Shown: in pieces, positions 25,638 to 35,422 of the stretch
Layout of the letters: every line of letters starts with the position of its first letter
Position numbering within the stretch: position 1 is the stretch's first letter
NCBI GenBank assembly: GCA_965205725.1
Contig: OZ242189.1
Coordinates: 2,542,001 to 2,606,000 of the forward strand
Length of the DNA stretch: 64,000 bases
Origin: G965205725 sp965205725
GTDB lineage: Bacteria > Pseudomonadota > Gammaproteobacteria > Pseudomonadales > Halieaceae
Reading direction: 5' to 3'
Translations under genes and position numbers: made by a program
The notes under the pieces: generated by a model
Told to the model about the DNA's origin: nothing
The model's input: only the letters and a program-made list of their open reading frames with translations
Databases searched by the model: none

Positions 25638-26630
25638 GTGGCAACTCTCGCGGCAACTCTCGCGGCAACTCTCGCGGGAACAACGGGGCCAAAAGTAGAT
25701 ACCTTTCAGGGGCTTATTCATACTCTCCAGCAGTTTTGGGCTGCCCAGGGATGTGTCGTCTTACAGCCTTTGGATATGGAAGTGGGTGCCGGTACCTTTC
25801 ATCCGGCAACTTTTCTGCGCGCCATTGGTCCGGAAACCTGGAATGCTGCATATGTACAGCCCAGCCGCCGCCCCACCGACGGCCGCTACGGCGAAAACCC
25901 GAATCGCCTCCAGCACTACTACCAGTTTCAAGTCATCCTGAAACCCTCGCCTGACAATATTCAGGAGCTTTACCTACAGTCATTGTCAGAGCTCGGCATC
26001 GATAGCACAGTGCACGATATCCGCTTTGTGGAAGACAACTGGGAGTCGCCAACCCTCGGAGCCTGGGGTTTAGGTTGGGAGGTTTGGCTGAACGGCATGG
26101 AAGTCACACAGTTTACATATTTTCAACAAGTGGGCGGCCTTGAGTGCTATCCCGTCTCTGGCGAAATTACCTATGGGTTAGAGCGTATCGCCATGTATTT
26201 GCAGGGTGTGGATAGCGTCTATGACCTGCTGTGGAACAATCCCCCTGAGAGCCCGGTAACCTACGCTGATGTGTTTCATCAAAACGAGGTGGAGCAATCA
26301 CACTACAACTTTGAGGAGGCGGACACAGACTATCTGTTCGCTCAATTTGATCAGTGCGAGCAGGCATGTCAGCGCCTCGTTGAACGGAAGACCCCGCTGC
26401 CGTTGCCCGCCTATGAGCAGGTTGTGAAAGCATCTCACGCGTTCAACTTGCTGGATGCTCGCCGCGCAATTTCGGCGACCGAGCGACAGCATTTTATTTT
26501 GCGAGTACGCACCCTGGCGCGCGCTGTGGCAGAGGCCTATTTCCACGCCAGAGCCAGGCTGGGCTTTCCGCTTGCGCCCGAGCAGCTACGACAAGAGGTT
26601 TTGACGACTGAGGAGGCCAGGCAAGCGTGA
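25638..26630 (+). CDS. glyQ: Glycyl-tRNA synthetase alpha subunit
   Basis: GlyQ is the catalytic class II subunit of the alpha2beta2 glycyl-tRNA synthetase. The core starts at VDTFQGLIHTLQQFWAAQGC and continues with the canonical QPLDMEVGAGTFHPATFLRA and YVQPSRRPTDGRYGENPNR. I place the start at GTG 25638, which has AGGTGG upstream; the frame is open to 25548. This gives 330 residues, with an N-terminal tail in which ATLA is repeated three times. The tail is encoded by a perfect 12-bp triplication and does not belong to the family core. glyS overlaps by four bases. Confidence 0.93.
   Translation: MATLAATLAATLAGTTGPKVDTFQGLIHTLQQFWAAQGCVVLQPLDMEVGAGTFHPATFLRAIGPETWNAAYVQPSRRPTDGRYGENPNRLQHYYQFQVILKPSPDNIQELYLQSLSELGIDSTVHDIRFVEDNWESPTLGAWGLGWEVWLNGMEVTQFTYFQQVGGLECYPVSGEITYGLERIAMYLQGVDSVYDLLWNNPPESPVTYADVFHQNEVEQSHYNFEEADTDYLFAQFDQCEQACQRLVERKTPLPLPAYEQVVKASHAFNLLDARRAISATERQHFILRVRTLARAVAEAYFHARARLGFPLAPEQLRQEVLTTEEARQA
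25641..25676. repeat. 12-bp tandem triplication inside the glyQ 5' end
   Basis: Three perfect copies of GCAACTCTCGCG directly follow the GTG start codon of glyQ. Each unit is four codons (A-T-L-A), so gain or loss of a unit keeps the frame. Confidence 0.95.
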
Positions 26631-28711
26631 ACACTGCAGACCTCCTTATAGAAATAGGCACAGCAGAACTGCCCCCAAAGGCATTGTTAAAGCTGTCAAC
26701 CGCGTTTAGCGATGGTGTGAAAAGCGGCCTGGCGGGCCGCAATTTGTCTTTTGCGAAAACCACAAGCTACGCCACGCCACGCCGCCTGGCTGTGCTGATC
26801 GAGAATCTACAGGTGCAAGCGGATGATCGACCAGTAGAGGCTTTGGGGCCGCCTGCGGACAGGGCTCGCAACGAGGATGGTCGCTGGAACAAGGCCGCCG
26901 AGGGCTTTGCTCGAAACAACGGAGTAGGCTGCGACGAGCTTGAGATAGCAGAGACCGGCAAGGGTCCGCGGCTGATGTATCGGTCCGTCGCCAGGGGGGT
27001 GCGTGCCGAGGGCTGTTTGCAGGACATTATCAATCAAACCATTCGTCAACTGCCCATTCCCAAACGTATGCGCTGGGGGGCAGGTCGCACCGAGTTTGTT
27101 CGGCCTGTGCACTGGATCGTAGTGTTACTGGATGAAACCGTTGTTCCCTGCAATATCCTGGGGCGACAGTCAGGGCGATTGACCCGGGGGCACCGCTTTC
27201 ACAGCCGCGGCGACATCGAAATTGCGAGGGCCAGCCAGTATGCCGAAATCATGCAGTCGGCAAAGGTCATTGCCCGTTTTGAAGAGCGTCGCACGCAAAT
27301 CCGCCAGCAGGTAGAACAACAGGCGGCCGCACTGGGTGATGCCCAGGCTGTTTTGGATGACGCTCTACTGGATGAAGTAACCGCTCTGGTTGAATGGCCG
27401 GTGGCGCTCACAGGAAATTTTGAGGAGCGCTTCCTCCAGATTCCTTCGGAGGCGCTAATCTATTCAATGAAAGAGCATCAAAAATATTTCCCGGTGCGAG
27501 ACAGCAACGGGGCTTTGCTGCCGCACTTCATTGCTGTCTCTAATATCGAAAGCCGTGATCCCACACAGGTCATTGAAGGCAATGAGCGCGTTATTCGACC
27601 CCGCCTTGCCGATGCCGATTTCTTTTTTAATACCGACAAAAAGACTGCGCTTGCCGATAGAGTAGACCGCTTGCGGAGTGTGGTCTTTCAACAAAAGCTT
27701 GGCACGCTCTATGACAAAACCCAGCGAGTCGTTGCATTGACAGCCGCATTGGCCGGAAAAACGGGCGCAGACGAAGCCCTCGCCCGGCGCGCTGCGCTGC
27801 TGAGCAAAACTGATTTAATCACCGAGATGGTGGGTGAATTCGCCGATATGCAGGGTATAGCTGGGCGCTATTACGCGCTTTACGATGGCGAGGCTGCCGA
27901 TGTTGGAGAAGCACTTGAACAGCAATATTGGCCCAGGTTTTCCGGCGCGCCACTGCCACAAAATCCGGTGGCAACGGCCCTCGCGCTGGCTGATCGCCTC
28001 GATACCATCGTAGGAATATTTGGTATTGGCCAGCCACCGACCGGGTCTCGTGACCCCTTTGCTTTGCGGCGCGCATCCCTGGGTGTGCTTAGAATCATTG
28101 TAGAAGGCAAGCTGGCCCTGGATCTGCGGAGTTGCCTCGAAGAGGCTGCTGCCAACTACCCCCGCCAATTATTGAAAGCCGAGACCACAGAAAAAGTCCT
28201 GGCTTACATGATTGACCGATTCGGGGCCTGGTATGAAGACGCGCAAATCCCGACAGAAGTATTCCAGGCGGTAGCGGCGAAGGATTTATCCGCGCCGCTT
28301 GATATCGACCGGCGAGTCAAGGCCGTGGCTGCCTTTAGCGCGCTGCCTGAGGCGGTTGCCCTGGCTGCGGCGAACAAGCGCGTTTCCAACATTATTGATG
28401 GTCAAGCTCCAGAGATATTGCAAGGTGGGGTTAGCAAAGACTTACTTCAGAACCCGGCCGAGCTAGCGCTAAGCGCCGCTGTAGAGGCAAAAGGCGCTTT
28501 GGTGAGGCCATTGTTTGAGGCTGGAAAATATACGGAAGTGCTCGCTTCCCTGGCAGACTTGCAGCAACCGGTGGACGCCTTTTTCACTGAGGTTATGGTG
28601 ATGGCTGACGACGAGGCGGTTAAAACAAACCGCCTGCGTTTATTGAGCCACCTGCGCAGCCTGTTTTTACAGGTGGCCGATATTTCCCGGCTGGGAACCT
28701 GTCGGACTTAG
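26627..28711 (+). CDS. glyS: Glycyl-tRNA synthetase beta subunit
   Basis: The 694-residue GlyS has the expected length and start (LLIEIGTAELPPKALLKLS). It also has conserved HRFHSRGDIEIA, SMKEHQKYFPV, and RVIRPRLADADFFFNTDKKTALADRVDRL. The C-terminal anticodon-binding region ends in VMADDEAVKTNRLRLLSHL. It supplies tRNA recognition to the alpha subunit. The start overlaps the glyQ stop by four bases. It converges with gyrB across a 197-bp gap in which I recognise no gene; the gap contains the perfect palindrome AGCAGCGCTGCT at 28782-28793. Confidence 0.97.
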   Translation: MNTADLLIEIGTAELPPKALLKLSTAFSDGVKSGLAGRNLSFAKTTSYATPRRLAVLIENLQVQADDRPVEALGPPADRARNEDGRWNKAAEGFARNNGVGCDELEIAETGKGPRLMYRSVARGVRAEGCLQDIINQTIRQLPIPKRMRWGAGRTEFVRPVHWIVVLLDETVVPCNILGRQSGRLTRGHRFHSRGDIEIARASQYAEIMQSAKVIARFEERRTQIRQQVEQQAAALGDAQAVLDDALLDEVTALVEWPVALTGNFEERFLQIPSEALIYSMKEHQKYFPVRDSNGALLPHFIAVSNIESRDPTQVIEGNERVIRPRLADADFFFNTDKKTALADRVDRLRSVVFQQKLGTLYDKTQRVVALTAALAGKTGADEALARRAALLSKTDLITEMVGEFADMQGIAGRYYALYDGEAADVGEALEQQYWPRFSGAPLPQNPVATALALADRLDTIVGIFGIGQPPTGSRDPFALRRASLGVLRIIVEGKLALDLRSCLEEAAANYPRQLLKAETTEKVLAYMIDRFGAWYEDAQIPTEVFQAVAAKDLSAPLDIDRRVKAVAAFSALPEAVALAAANKRVSNIIDGQAPEILQGGVSKDLLQNPAELALSAAVEAKGALVRPLFEAGKYTEVLASLADLQQPVDAFFTEVMVMADDEAVKTNRLRLLSHLRSLFLQVADISRLGTCRT

Positions 28712-28908
28712 GGCTGTTCTACTGCGGAACCGTCGTATTTGGCTCTTTTTTGCGCACTTTTTCGGACACTTTCTGGTTAAAAGCAGCGCTGCTATTCGCC
28801 GCAAAATGACCCAAGAATCGCTCAGGTTATAGCGGGCATGCCTGGGCACTGGAAGTTTTTGCGCAACAAAAATATCGGAACCAAACACCGCTTCCAGATA
28901 CACACTGG

Positions 28909-31323
28909 CTAGACATCCAGGTTTGCAACCGACAGGGCATTGTCTTCAATAAAGTCGCGCCGGGGTTCGACTTCGTCGCCCATTAACGTGGTGAAGATCA
29001 GGTCCGCCGCAATGCCATCTTCGATTGTGACCTGTAACAGTCGACGGTTTTCCGGGTCCATGGTGGTCTCCCACAACTGATCAGGATTCATCTCCCCCAA
29101 ACCTTTGTAGCGCTGAATACTGTAGCCTTTGGCCGCTTCGGCCATCAGCCATTCAAGGCTCTGCGCAAAGTCAGTTGTTGCAAACTGCTTGTCACCCCGC
29201 TGCACATAACCGCCAGCTTCTATCAAACCATCGAGTTTTTCACCGATGGTTCGCAAACTGCGATATTCAGAGGAGCCAAAGAATTCGTGGTGGTATTCGG
29301 TTTCTGACTCAACACCATGGGCCAATAATTTTACCACCGGGAAGAACAGGTTGCGCTCCATATCTCTGCGCACAACCACCGCATAGCTACTGCCTTTTAC
29401 CGGGGCCAGTTCAAGAGCCACTTGCAATTGCCGCGACCAGTCCGCAACCGTTTGTTCGGCCTTGAGGTCTTCTGTGGTCAATGTCGGCAGAGCGACCATT
29501 TTCCAGAGCACATCCGACCAGTACAACCGGCTGAGTCGCTCGATGGTCGCCTGCACCGCACGGTATTCATAAACCAGCGCTTCCAGGCCCTCTCCAGTAA
29601 TCGGTGGTGCCTCGGGGTTGACATGAATGGCTGCATTTTCCATGGCACCCTGCAACAAATATTCATCGAGCGCCTCGGTGTCTTTAAGATACTGATGGCT
29701 CTTGCCGCGAGATATTTTATACAGGGGTGGCTGGGCAATATAGATATGGCCACGCTCCAATAATTCACGCATCTGCCTGAAAAAGAAGGTTAAAAGCAGG
29801 GTTCGAATATGCGACCCGTCAACATCCGCATCCGTCATAATGATAATACTGTGATAGCGAAGTTTGTCCGCATCGAATTCATCTGCACCGATACCACAGC
29901 CCAGAGCGGTTACGATTGTGCCGACTTCTACGGATGCCAACATCTTGTCGAAACGCGCTTTTTCGACATTTAAAATTTTGCCTTTCAGTGGCAGAATTGC
30001 CTGCTGCTTGCGATTGCGTCCCTGTTTGGCTGAACCACCGGCAGAGTCACCTTCCACCAGGTACAGCTCAGACAGGGCCGGGTCTTTCTCCTGGCAATCG
30101 GCCAACTTGCCGGGCAGGCCCGCAATATCCAAAGCTCCTTTGCGACGGGTCATTTCCCGCGCTTTTCTGGCTGCCTCCCGGGCGCGGGCTGCATCAATCA
30201 TCTTGCCCACGACCGCTCTGGCTTCCTGCGGATTTTCGATCAGGTAGTCGGCAAACTGGCTATTCATTGCGCCCTCGACGGCCGACTTCACTTCGGAGGA
30301 CACCAGTTTGTCCTTGGTTTGGGAAGAAAATTTCGGGTCGGGCGCCTTAACCGAAATAATTGCAGTCAGGCCTTCCCTCGCATCGTCACCCGTGGTCGCC
30401 ACCTTGGCGTTCTTTCCCATGCCTTCTTTGTCGATATAGGAATTCAAATTACGGGTTAACGCGGCGCGAAAACCTGCCAGGTGTGTACCGCCATCACACT
30501 GCGGAATATTATTGGTGTAACAGAAAATATGTTCCTGAAAAGAATTATTCCACTGCAAGGCCACTTCAACGCCAATGCCGTCTTCCTGTTCATGCTCAAA
30601 GTGGAAGGTTTTATTGATCGTCGTCTTGTTCTGGTTGAGATATTCAACGAAGGCACTCAAGCCACCATCATAGGAATACTCTTCACTTTTACCGCTGCGT
30701 TCATCCTTCAATAAAATCGATACGCCAGAGTTGAGAAAGGCCAGCTCACGCAGCCGTTTCGCCAACTGTTCAAAATGAAATTCGATATTGGTGAATGTGT
30801 CTGCCGAGGCTTTAAAACGAACCTCGGTCCCCGTTACGCCGGTTTCGCCAACCACTGCCAGGGGCGCAGCGGGGACGCCGTGCCGATAGGTTTGTTCATA
30901 CATCTTGCCCCCTCTGCGTATAGTAAGCACTAACTCTTCCGATAGTGCATTGACGACTGACACACCCACTCCGTGCAGGCCACCTGACACTTTATAGGTA
31001 TTGTCGTCAAATTTTCCACCGGCGTGAAGCACCGTCATAATCACTTCGGCCGCAGAGACCCCCTCCTCATGAACCTCCGTGGGAATACCTCGCCCATCAT
31101 CTGACACAGACACAGACTCATCCGGGTGAATGGTAATCGTGATCAGTTTGCAATACCCGGCCAGGGCCTCATCAATCGAATTATCGACCAGTTCTGTCAC
31201 CATGTGGTGCAGGCCAGTGCCATCGTCGGTGTCGCCGATATACATGCCGGGGCGCTTTCTAACCGCATCCAGACCTTTTAAAACTTTGATACTGGAGGAA
31301 TTGTAACTCTGCTCTTCACTCAT
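28909..31323 (-). CDS. gyrB: DNA gyrase subunit B
   Basis: GyrB is the ATPase subunit of gyrase, which supercoils DNA. The 804-residue protein has the GHKL ATPase fold (ELVDNSIDEALAGYC; DDGRGIPTEVHEEG; GGLHGVGVSVVNALS). It also has the transducer domain, the TOPRIM domain (LYLVEGDSAGGSAKQGRNR; IIMTDADVDGSHIRTLLLTFF) and the C-terminal RYKGLGEMNPDQLWETTMDP. It is the last gene of the dnaA-dnaN-recF-gyrB series, 54 bp downstream of recF. Length and motifs are normal. Confidence 0.98.
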   Translation of the reverse strand: MSEEQSYNSSSIKVLKGLDAVRKRPGMYIGDTDDGTGLHHMVTELVDNSIDEALAGYCKLITITIHPDESVSVSDDGRGIPTEVHEEGVSAAEVIMTVLHAGGKFDDNTYKVSGGLHGVGVSVVNALSEELVLTIRRGGKMYEQTYRHGVPAAPLAVVGETGVTGTEVRFKASADTFTNIEFHFEQLAKRLRELAFLNSGVSILLKDERSGKSEEYSYDGGLSAFVEYLNQNKTTINKTFHFEHEQEDGIGVEVALQWNNSFQEHIFCYTNNIPQCDGGTHLAGFRAALTRNLNSYIDKEGMGKNAKVATTGDDAREGLTAIISVKAPDPKFSSQTKDKLVSSEVKSAVEGAMNSQFADYLIENPQEARAVVGKMIDAARAREAARKAREMTRRKGALDIAGLPGKLADCQEKDPALSELYLVEGDSAGGSAKQGRNRKQQAILPLKGKILNVEKARFDKMLASVEVGTIVTALGCGIGADEFDADKLRYHSIIIMTDADVDGSHIRTLLLTFFFRQMRELLERGHIYIAQPPLYKISRGKSHQYLKDTEALDEYLLQGAMENAAIHVNPEAPPITGEGLEALVYEYRAVQATIERLSRLYWSDVLWKMVALPTLTTEDLKAEQTVADWSRQLQVALELAPVKGSSYAVVVRRDMERNLFFPVVKLLAHGVESETEYHHEFFGSSEYRSLRTIGEKLDGLIEAGGYVQRGDKQFATTDFAQSLEWLMAEAAKGYSIQRYKGLGEMNPDQLWETTMDPENRRLLQVTIEDGIAADLIFTTLMGDEVEPRRDFIEDNALSVANLDV

Positions 31324-31377
31324 AGGTTTCTCGTATTTCTGACTCAGATAGTAACAATGCGCAACACTGGTGTGTGT

Positions 31378-32475
31378 TTACGCAACCCGTTCAATGGCTC
31401 CGTGTTCCACGTGGAACATCGCTGCTGGACTGGCAAGCTGCGGCCAGTATTTGCCTATGTCTTCCCGTTGCACACAGGACAAAAAGACTTGTGCCTTTAA
31501 TTCGGCCAACACCTCGCAAACCCGCCGACAGTGGCCCTCGTCCAACTCGGAGGGTAAATCATCGACCAGGTAAACGCAGGTTTGCCCCTGTTTCTCCCCC
31601 AGCAATTGGCCCTGCGCCAACTTAAGCGCGCAGACCACCAGTTTCTGCTGGCCCCGCGACATCGTTGCTCCTGCATCGTGCCCTTTATAAACCAGGCGCA
31701 GGTCGGCGCGCTGCGGTCCAATGTGAGTAAACCCCTGCTCAAGGTCGGACTTCTCCGATGTGGCAAGAGCCTCGTTCAGCCCGGAGCTTGCATCCCACCC
31801 CCGCCGATAGCGTATTTCTGTTTTACCAAACTGTGGAGAAAGTCGCTTCAACAAAGCACCAAACGCTGGCGCCAGCACTGCCAAATAGGCCTTGCGCATA
31901 GCGTCAATGGCGTCGCCCGTGTCAACAAATTCGCGGTTCCAACTGGTGAGCTCAGCAGGAGAAATTTTACCATGCCTAAGCAGACTATTGCGCTGTTTAA
32001 TACAGCGCTGAAAGCGCCGCCAGGTCTCGTGATAGCGATGTTCCACGTGGAACACTCCCCAATCCAGATAACGACGCCTATCCACAGGGCTGCCGGTCAA
32101 CAGGTTAAAGCTCTCGGCATTAATGACCTGCATGGGCATCTGCGCCGCCAGCTCTGCGGCCGATACCACCCTCTTGCCACCCACGTGTGCCTCGAACCCG
32201 CCCTGACGATCACGGCTCACACCCACAGACAGCTTGCCAGTCAACCCTCGTCTTAGCTCTCCATAGACAACACATTGATCCTGCTTGTGATTAATAATCG
32301 GCTTTATGTGTGCGCCCCGAAAAGACCTGGCCATACCCAGCAGATAGACACTCTCCAGGACGCTGGTCTTGCCGCCACCATTGTCTCCGTAAAAGATGTT
32401 GGCCGCCTGCAACTGCGTCAACTTTATACCGGTCAGATTTCTAACGGCCTGAATATCAAGGCGCTCAAGGCCCAT
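31378..32475 (-). CDS. recF: Recombination mediator RecF
   Basis: RecF is an SMC-like ATPase that helps load RecA at gaps. The 365-residue protein has a Walker A NIFYGDNGGGKTSVLE near residue 28, the signature MSRGQQKLVVCALKLAQGQ, and a Walker B segment VYLVDDLPSELD. It starts one base after the dnaN stop. Two perfect parS sites lie inside the coding sequence (31403-31418 and 32039-32054), and both are read as FHVEH in the protein. The site near the C-terminus lies in a tail (AAMFHVEHGAIERVA) beyond the conserved core. Confidence 0.97.
   Translation of the reverse strand: MGLERLDIQAVRNLTGIKLTQLQAANIFYGDNGGGKTSVLESVYLLGMARSFRGAHIKPIINHKQDQCVVYGELRRGLTGKLSVGVSRDRQGGFEAHVGGKRVVSAAELAAQMPMQVINAESFNLLTGSPVDRRRYLDWGVFHVEHRYHETWRRFQRCIKQRNSLLRHGKISPAELTSWNREFVDTGDAIDAMRKAYLAVLAPAFGALLKRLSPQFGKTEIRYRRGWDASSGLNEALATSEKSDLEQGFTHIGPQRADLRLVYKGHDAGATMSRGQQKLVVCALKLAQGQLLGEKQGQTCVYLVDDLPSELDEGHCRRVCEVLAELKAQVFLSCVQREDIGKYWPQLASPAAMFHVEHGAIERVA
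31403..31418. promoter_or_regulatory. parS: parS centromere site 1
   Basis: TGTTCCACGTGGAACA is a perfect 16-bp palindrome and matches the chromosomal parS sequence bound by ParB in pseudomonads. It lies in the last codons of recF, about 3.8 kb from the dnaA-rpmH gap and 12 kb from parAB. Confidence 0.92.
32039..32054. promoter_or_regulatory. parS: parS centromere site 2
   Basis: A second exact TGTTCCACGTGGAACA lies in the middle of recF, 636 bp from site 1, in the codons for LDWGVFHVEHRYHETWRR. The pair should nucleate ParB spreading near the origin. Confidence 0.92.
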
Positions 32476-32476
32476 G

Positions 32477-33580
32477 TCACAGCCGCATAGGCATCACAAC
32501 ATAGAGTGAGTCGCCGTCTTCTGACTCCTCCACAAGCGCACTGCTATTAGTATCCGATAGGGAAAGCTTAATCGTGTCTCCAGACAACACAGACATAACA
32601 TCCAGCAAGTAGCCGACGTTAAATCCAATCTCCAGGGAGTCACCCCGATAATCGACAGCAACCACCTCTTCCGCTTCTTCCTGTTCCGGGTTGCTCGCCA
32701 GTACTTGCAGGTTGCCCTCTGAAAGCTGCAAGCGAACCCCTCTGTATTTCTCGTTGGACAATATGGCTGCGCGAGAAAATGCCTGGCGCAAATCCTCTCG
32801 CGAACCCAAAACAATCTTGTTCGGCGAGCGCGGTAAAACCTGTTGATATTCCGGGAACTTCCCGTCTACCAATTTTGATGTGAAGGTAAATTCGTCGGTT
32901 GTGGCCCGCAGGTGGTTAGTACCCAGCACCACGGCTATTTCAGCAGACTCGTCTTGCAGCAACCGCGAGAGCTCCAGCACGCCTTTGCGCGGCAGAATAA
33001 CCTGTACTTCACTGTCGACTTGAAAATCTGAGGCCGCCGTACACATGGCCAGCCGGTGTCCATCCGTGGCAACCACGCGCAGCTCTTTGGCGCCCAGCTC
33101 CCACAACATACCATTGAGATAATAGCGAACATCCTGCTGGGCCATTGCAAAAGCCGTGCGGTCTATCAGGCGCTTTAGCTGTCCCTGCAATATCCGAAAC
33201 TGATGGGTGCCAATGCTGTCCTCCAGGTTGGGAAAGTCCCGCGCCGGCAAGGTCGTCAAGGTGAAGCGGCTGCGGCCCGACTTAACCACCAACTTATCCT
33301 GGTTCAGCGTAAATTCAATATCACACCCATCAGGCAAAGACTTACAGATATCAACCAGTTTGCGGGCGGGTACCGTGACCTCTCCAGCCTCTCCGGCAAC
33401 GTCCAATTTAACCCGGCCAACCAGCTCGACGCCCAGATCCGTGCCCGTCAACGACAACATGTCGCCATCGAGAACCATCAACACGTTGGCCAGTATCGGC
33501 AGGGTTTGCCGCCGCTCTACCACACCGGCCACTAAATTCAGTGGCTTGAGTAATGCATCTCGTGCTGTTACAAACTTCAT
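32477..33580 (-). CDS. dnaN: DNA polymerase III beta sliding clamp
   Basis: DnaN forms the dimeric ring that tethers polymerase III to DNA. The 367-residue length is exact for the family. The three clamp domains are evident from the start MKFVTARDALLKPLNLVAGVVERRQTLPILANVL, the central VRYYLNGMLWELG and ATDGHRLAMCTA, and the C-terminal end DSLYVVMPMRL. The C-terminal MPMRL is the hallmark of the peptide-binding cleft. It lies 49 bp downstream of dnaA and one base upstream of recF. Confidence 0.98.
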   Translation of the reverse strand: MKFVTARDALLKPLNLVAGVVERRQTLPILANVLMVLDGDMLSLTGTDLGVELVGRVKLDVAGEAGEVTVPARKLVDICKSLPDGCDIEFTLNQDKLVVKSGRSRFTLTTLPARDFPNLEDSIGTHQFRILQGQLKRLIDRTAFAMAQQDVRYYLNGMLWELGAKELRVVATDGHRLAMCTAASDFQVDSEVQVILPRKGVLELSRLLQDESAEIAVVLGTNHLRATTDEFTFTSKLVDGKFPEYQQVLPRSPNKIVLGSREDLRQAFSRAAILSNEKYRGVRLQLSEGNLQVLASNPEQEEAEEVVAVDYRGDSLEIGFNVGYLLDVMSVLSGDTIKLSLSDTNSSALVEESEDGDSLYVVMPMRL

Positions 33581-33629
33581 ATCGTGCTTCCCGCCAAGGC
33601 TTGTTTGCTATGAGTAAGGCTGCCCCAAA

Positions 33630-35144
33630 TCACGTGGTTAATGATCGCAGCAAATTTTTATAATCTTCCCGAATATCCGCATTGGTTTCGCGGAGTTCTT
33701 TAACTTTTCGACAACCGTGCAACACCGTGGTGTGATCGCGACCTCCAAAGCTATCTCCTATTTCCGGCAAACTGTGGTTGGTCAATTCCTTGGCTAAAGA
33801 CATCGCTACCTGGCGCGGCCTTGCCACAGAGCGGCTTCGCCGTTTTGACAAAATGTCCGTCATCCTGATTTTGTAGTATTCGGCAACTGTGCGCTGAATA
33901 TTATCCAGGCTGACCTGCCTGTCCTGTAGTGCCAACAAATCCCTAAGGCTATCTCTAATCAGATCGACATCGATTGGCTTCGCTGTGAAGTGAGCGCTTG
34001 CAATCACTCTTTTAAGCGCACCCTCTAGCTCTCTTACATTTGACCGAATTCTCTGGGCAATAAAAACAGCGGCCTCTGGGGACAGCTCAATGTGCGCCTG
34101 GGCTGCCTTTTTCATTAATATAGCGGCTCTTGTTTCCAGCTCAGGTGGTTCCACCGCCACGGTAAGCCCCGAACCAAAACGAGACTTTAGCCGCTCCTCC
34201 AAACCATTAATTTCCTTCGGATAACGATCACAGGTAAGAATCATTTGCTGTCCGCCTTCCAGCAACGCATTAAACGTATGAAAAAACTCCTCCTGGGAGC
34301 GCTCCTTGCCAGCAAAGAACTGTATGTCATCTATCAATAAAGCATCGACAGAGCGGTAGTAGCGTTTAAAGTCACTGATAGCGTTGAGTTGCAAGGCTTT
34401 AACCATATCGGCGACAAAACGCTCGGAATGCAAGTACACCACTTTTGCCTCAGGGCTACTCTTTAGTAAAGCATTGCCCACCGCGTGCATCAGATGGGTT
34501 TTACCCAAACCAACACCCCCGTATAAAAACAGCGGGTTGTATGACCCTCCGGGGTTTTCAGCAACCTGCCCGGCTGCGGCCAGGGCCAGTTGATTGGACT
34601 TGCCTTCAACAAAATTTTCAAAGATATAGTGGCTATCCAAATAGCTCTGGTGCCTGATGGCGCCTTCTACTTCCACCACCCGGCGGGTGGACGCCTGCCG
34701 AAAGCCGGTATTGGAGGCCGCTGCTACTTCAACAGCAGAGCCTGTAGCTGCTCGCCAGGTATCACTCCCATGGTGACCACCTGTGCTTGAATTGCCGGCC
34801 AGAGCAACAGGTTGGTTCGAGCTCTGAGCCTGTCCCTGGCGACTAGCCGCAGGCTGCTCCCTCGTTATTGGGCTGTCAATTATTGGGCTATCAATATCCA
34901 CTATCACGTCACAGGCTGATTCGGGATTCATTGCCTGAACCAACTCACTAATACGATCAAGAAATTTATCGTGAACCCACTCTTTCACAAAACGGTTGGG
35001 CGCCAGCAGTTGCAGATTCTCTCCTGTTGCCTCCGCACGAAGTGGCCTTATCCAGGTATTAAATTGCTGAGAGGGCAACTCTTCTTGCAGGCAAACAACA
35101 CATTTTTGCCAAACTATTTCAGGCAAACCCGCCCCCTTTGGCAC
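33630..35144 (-). CDS. dnaA: Chromosomal replication initiator DnaA
   Basis: DnaA binds origin boxes and opens the duplex. The 504-residue protein has domain I (IVWQKCVVCLQEELPSQQFNTWIRPL), a variable linker (about 85-170) rich in Ser, Gln and Ala, an AAA+ domain and a DNA-binding domain IV. The AAA+ domain has Walker A GGVGLGKTHLMHAVGN near residue 209 and Walker B ALLIDDIQFFAGKE. The signature in domain IV is GGRDHTTVLHGCRKV. The 507-bp region upstream, with two perfect DnaA boxes, is the likely origin and could also let DnaA regulate its own promoter. Confidence 0.98.
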   Translation of the reverse strand: MPKGAGLPEIVWQKCVVCLQEELPSQQFNTWIRPLRAEATGENLQLLAPNRFVKEWVHDKFLDRISELVQAMNPESACDVIVDIDSPIIDSPITREQPAASRQGQAQSSNQPVALAGNSSTGGHHGSDTWRAATGSAVEVAAASNTGFRQASTRRVVEVEGAIRHQSYLDSHYIFENFVEGKSNQLALAAAGQVAENPGGSYNPLFLYGGVGLGKTHLMHAVGNALLKSSPEAKVVYLHSERFVADMVKALQLNAISDFKRYYRSVDALLIDDIQFFAGKERSQEEFFHTFNALLEGGQQMILTCDRYPKEINGLEERLKSRFGSGLTVAVEPPELETRAAILMKKAAQAHIELSPEAAVFIAQRIRSNVRELEGALKRVIASAHFTAKPIDVDLIRDSLRDLLALQDRQVSLDNIQRTVAEYYKIRMTDILSKRRSRSVARPRQVAMSLAKELTNHSLPEIGDSFGGRDHTTVLHGCRKVKELRETNADIREDYKNLLRSLTT

Positions 35145-35291
35145 CAGCCAGCGTCTGATATCGGTTATTTATGTTTTCTCAAATAAGCATTCGCCGGGTG
35201 AATTTGGCGAATTTGCTATATTATTTTTTGGGTTTTAGAAAATTGGGACAACTTTCGCAAACGCCTTGCATTTTACCCCTGGGTTTTAGAG

Positions 35292-35300
35292 TTATCCACA
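35292..35300 (+). promoter_or_regulatory. DnaA box TTATCCACA
   Basis: This is an exact match to the strong DnaA-binding consensus, within the AT-rich dnaA-rpmH gap. Confidence 0.9.
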
Positions 35301-35422
35301 ATTTTATTGGAATTTTTTTAACCCACAAAAAATTAATATTTTCAATAGGTTATACTATTTTCATAGGACGAAACCCAGGCCCAAAAATGACTTTATTTCT
35401 GTCTGCTTTTCTGTGTATACCC

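Noticed and set aside
25641..25676. CRISPR-like array
   Set aside because: The 12-bp units are directly adjacent without spacers, and no array with regular spacers occurs anywhere in the window.
28667..28903. 78-codon minus-strand frame between glyS and gyrB
   Set aside because: It overlaps the end of glyS, has an Arg/Lys-rich unstructured translation and no family resemblance. The gap looks like non-coding DNA or an old remnant that I cannot name.
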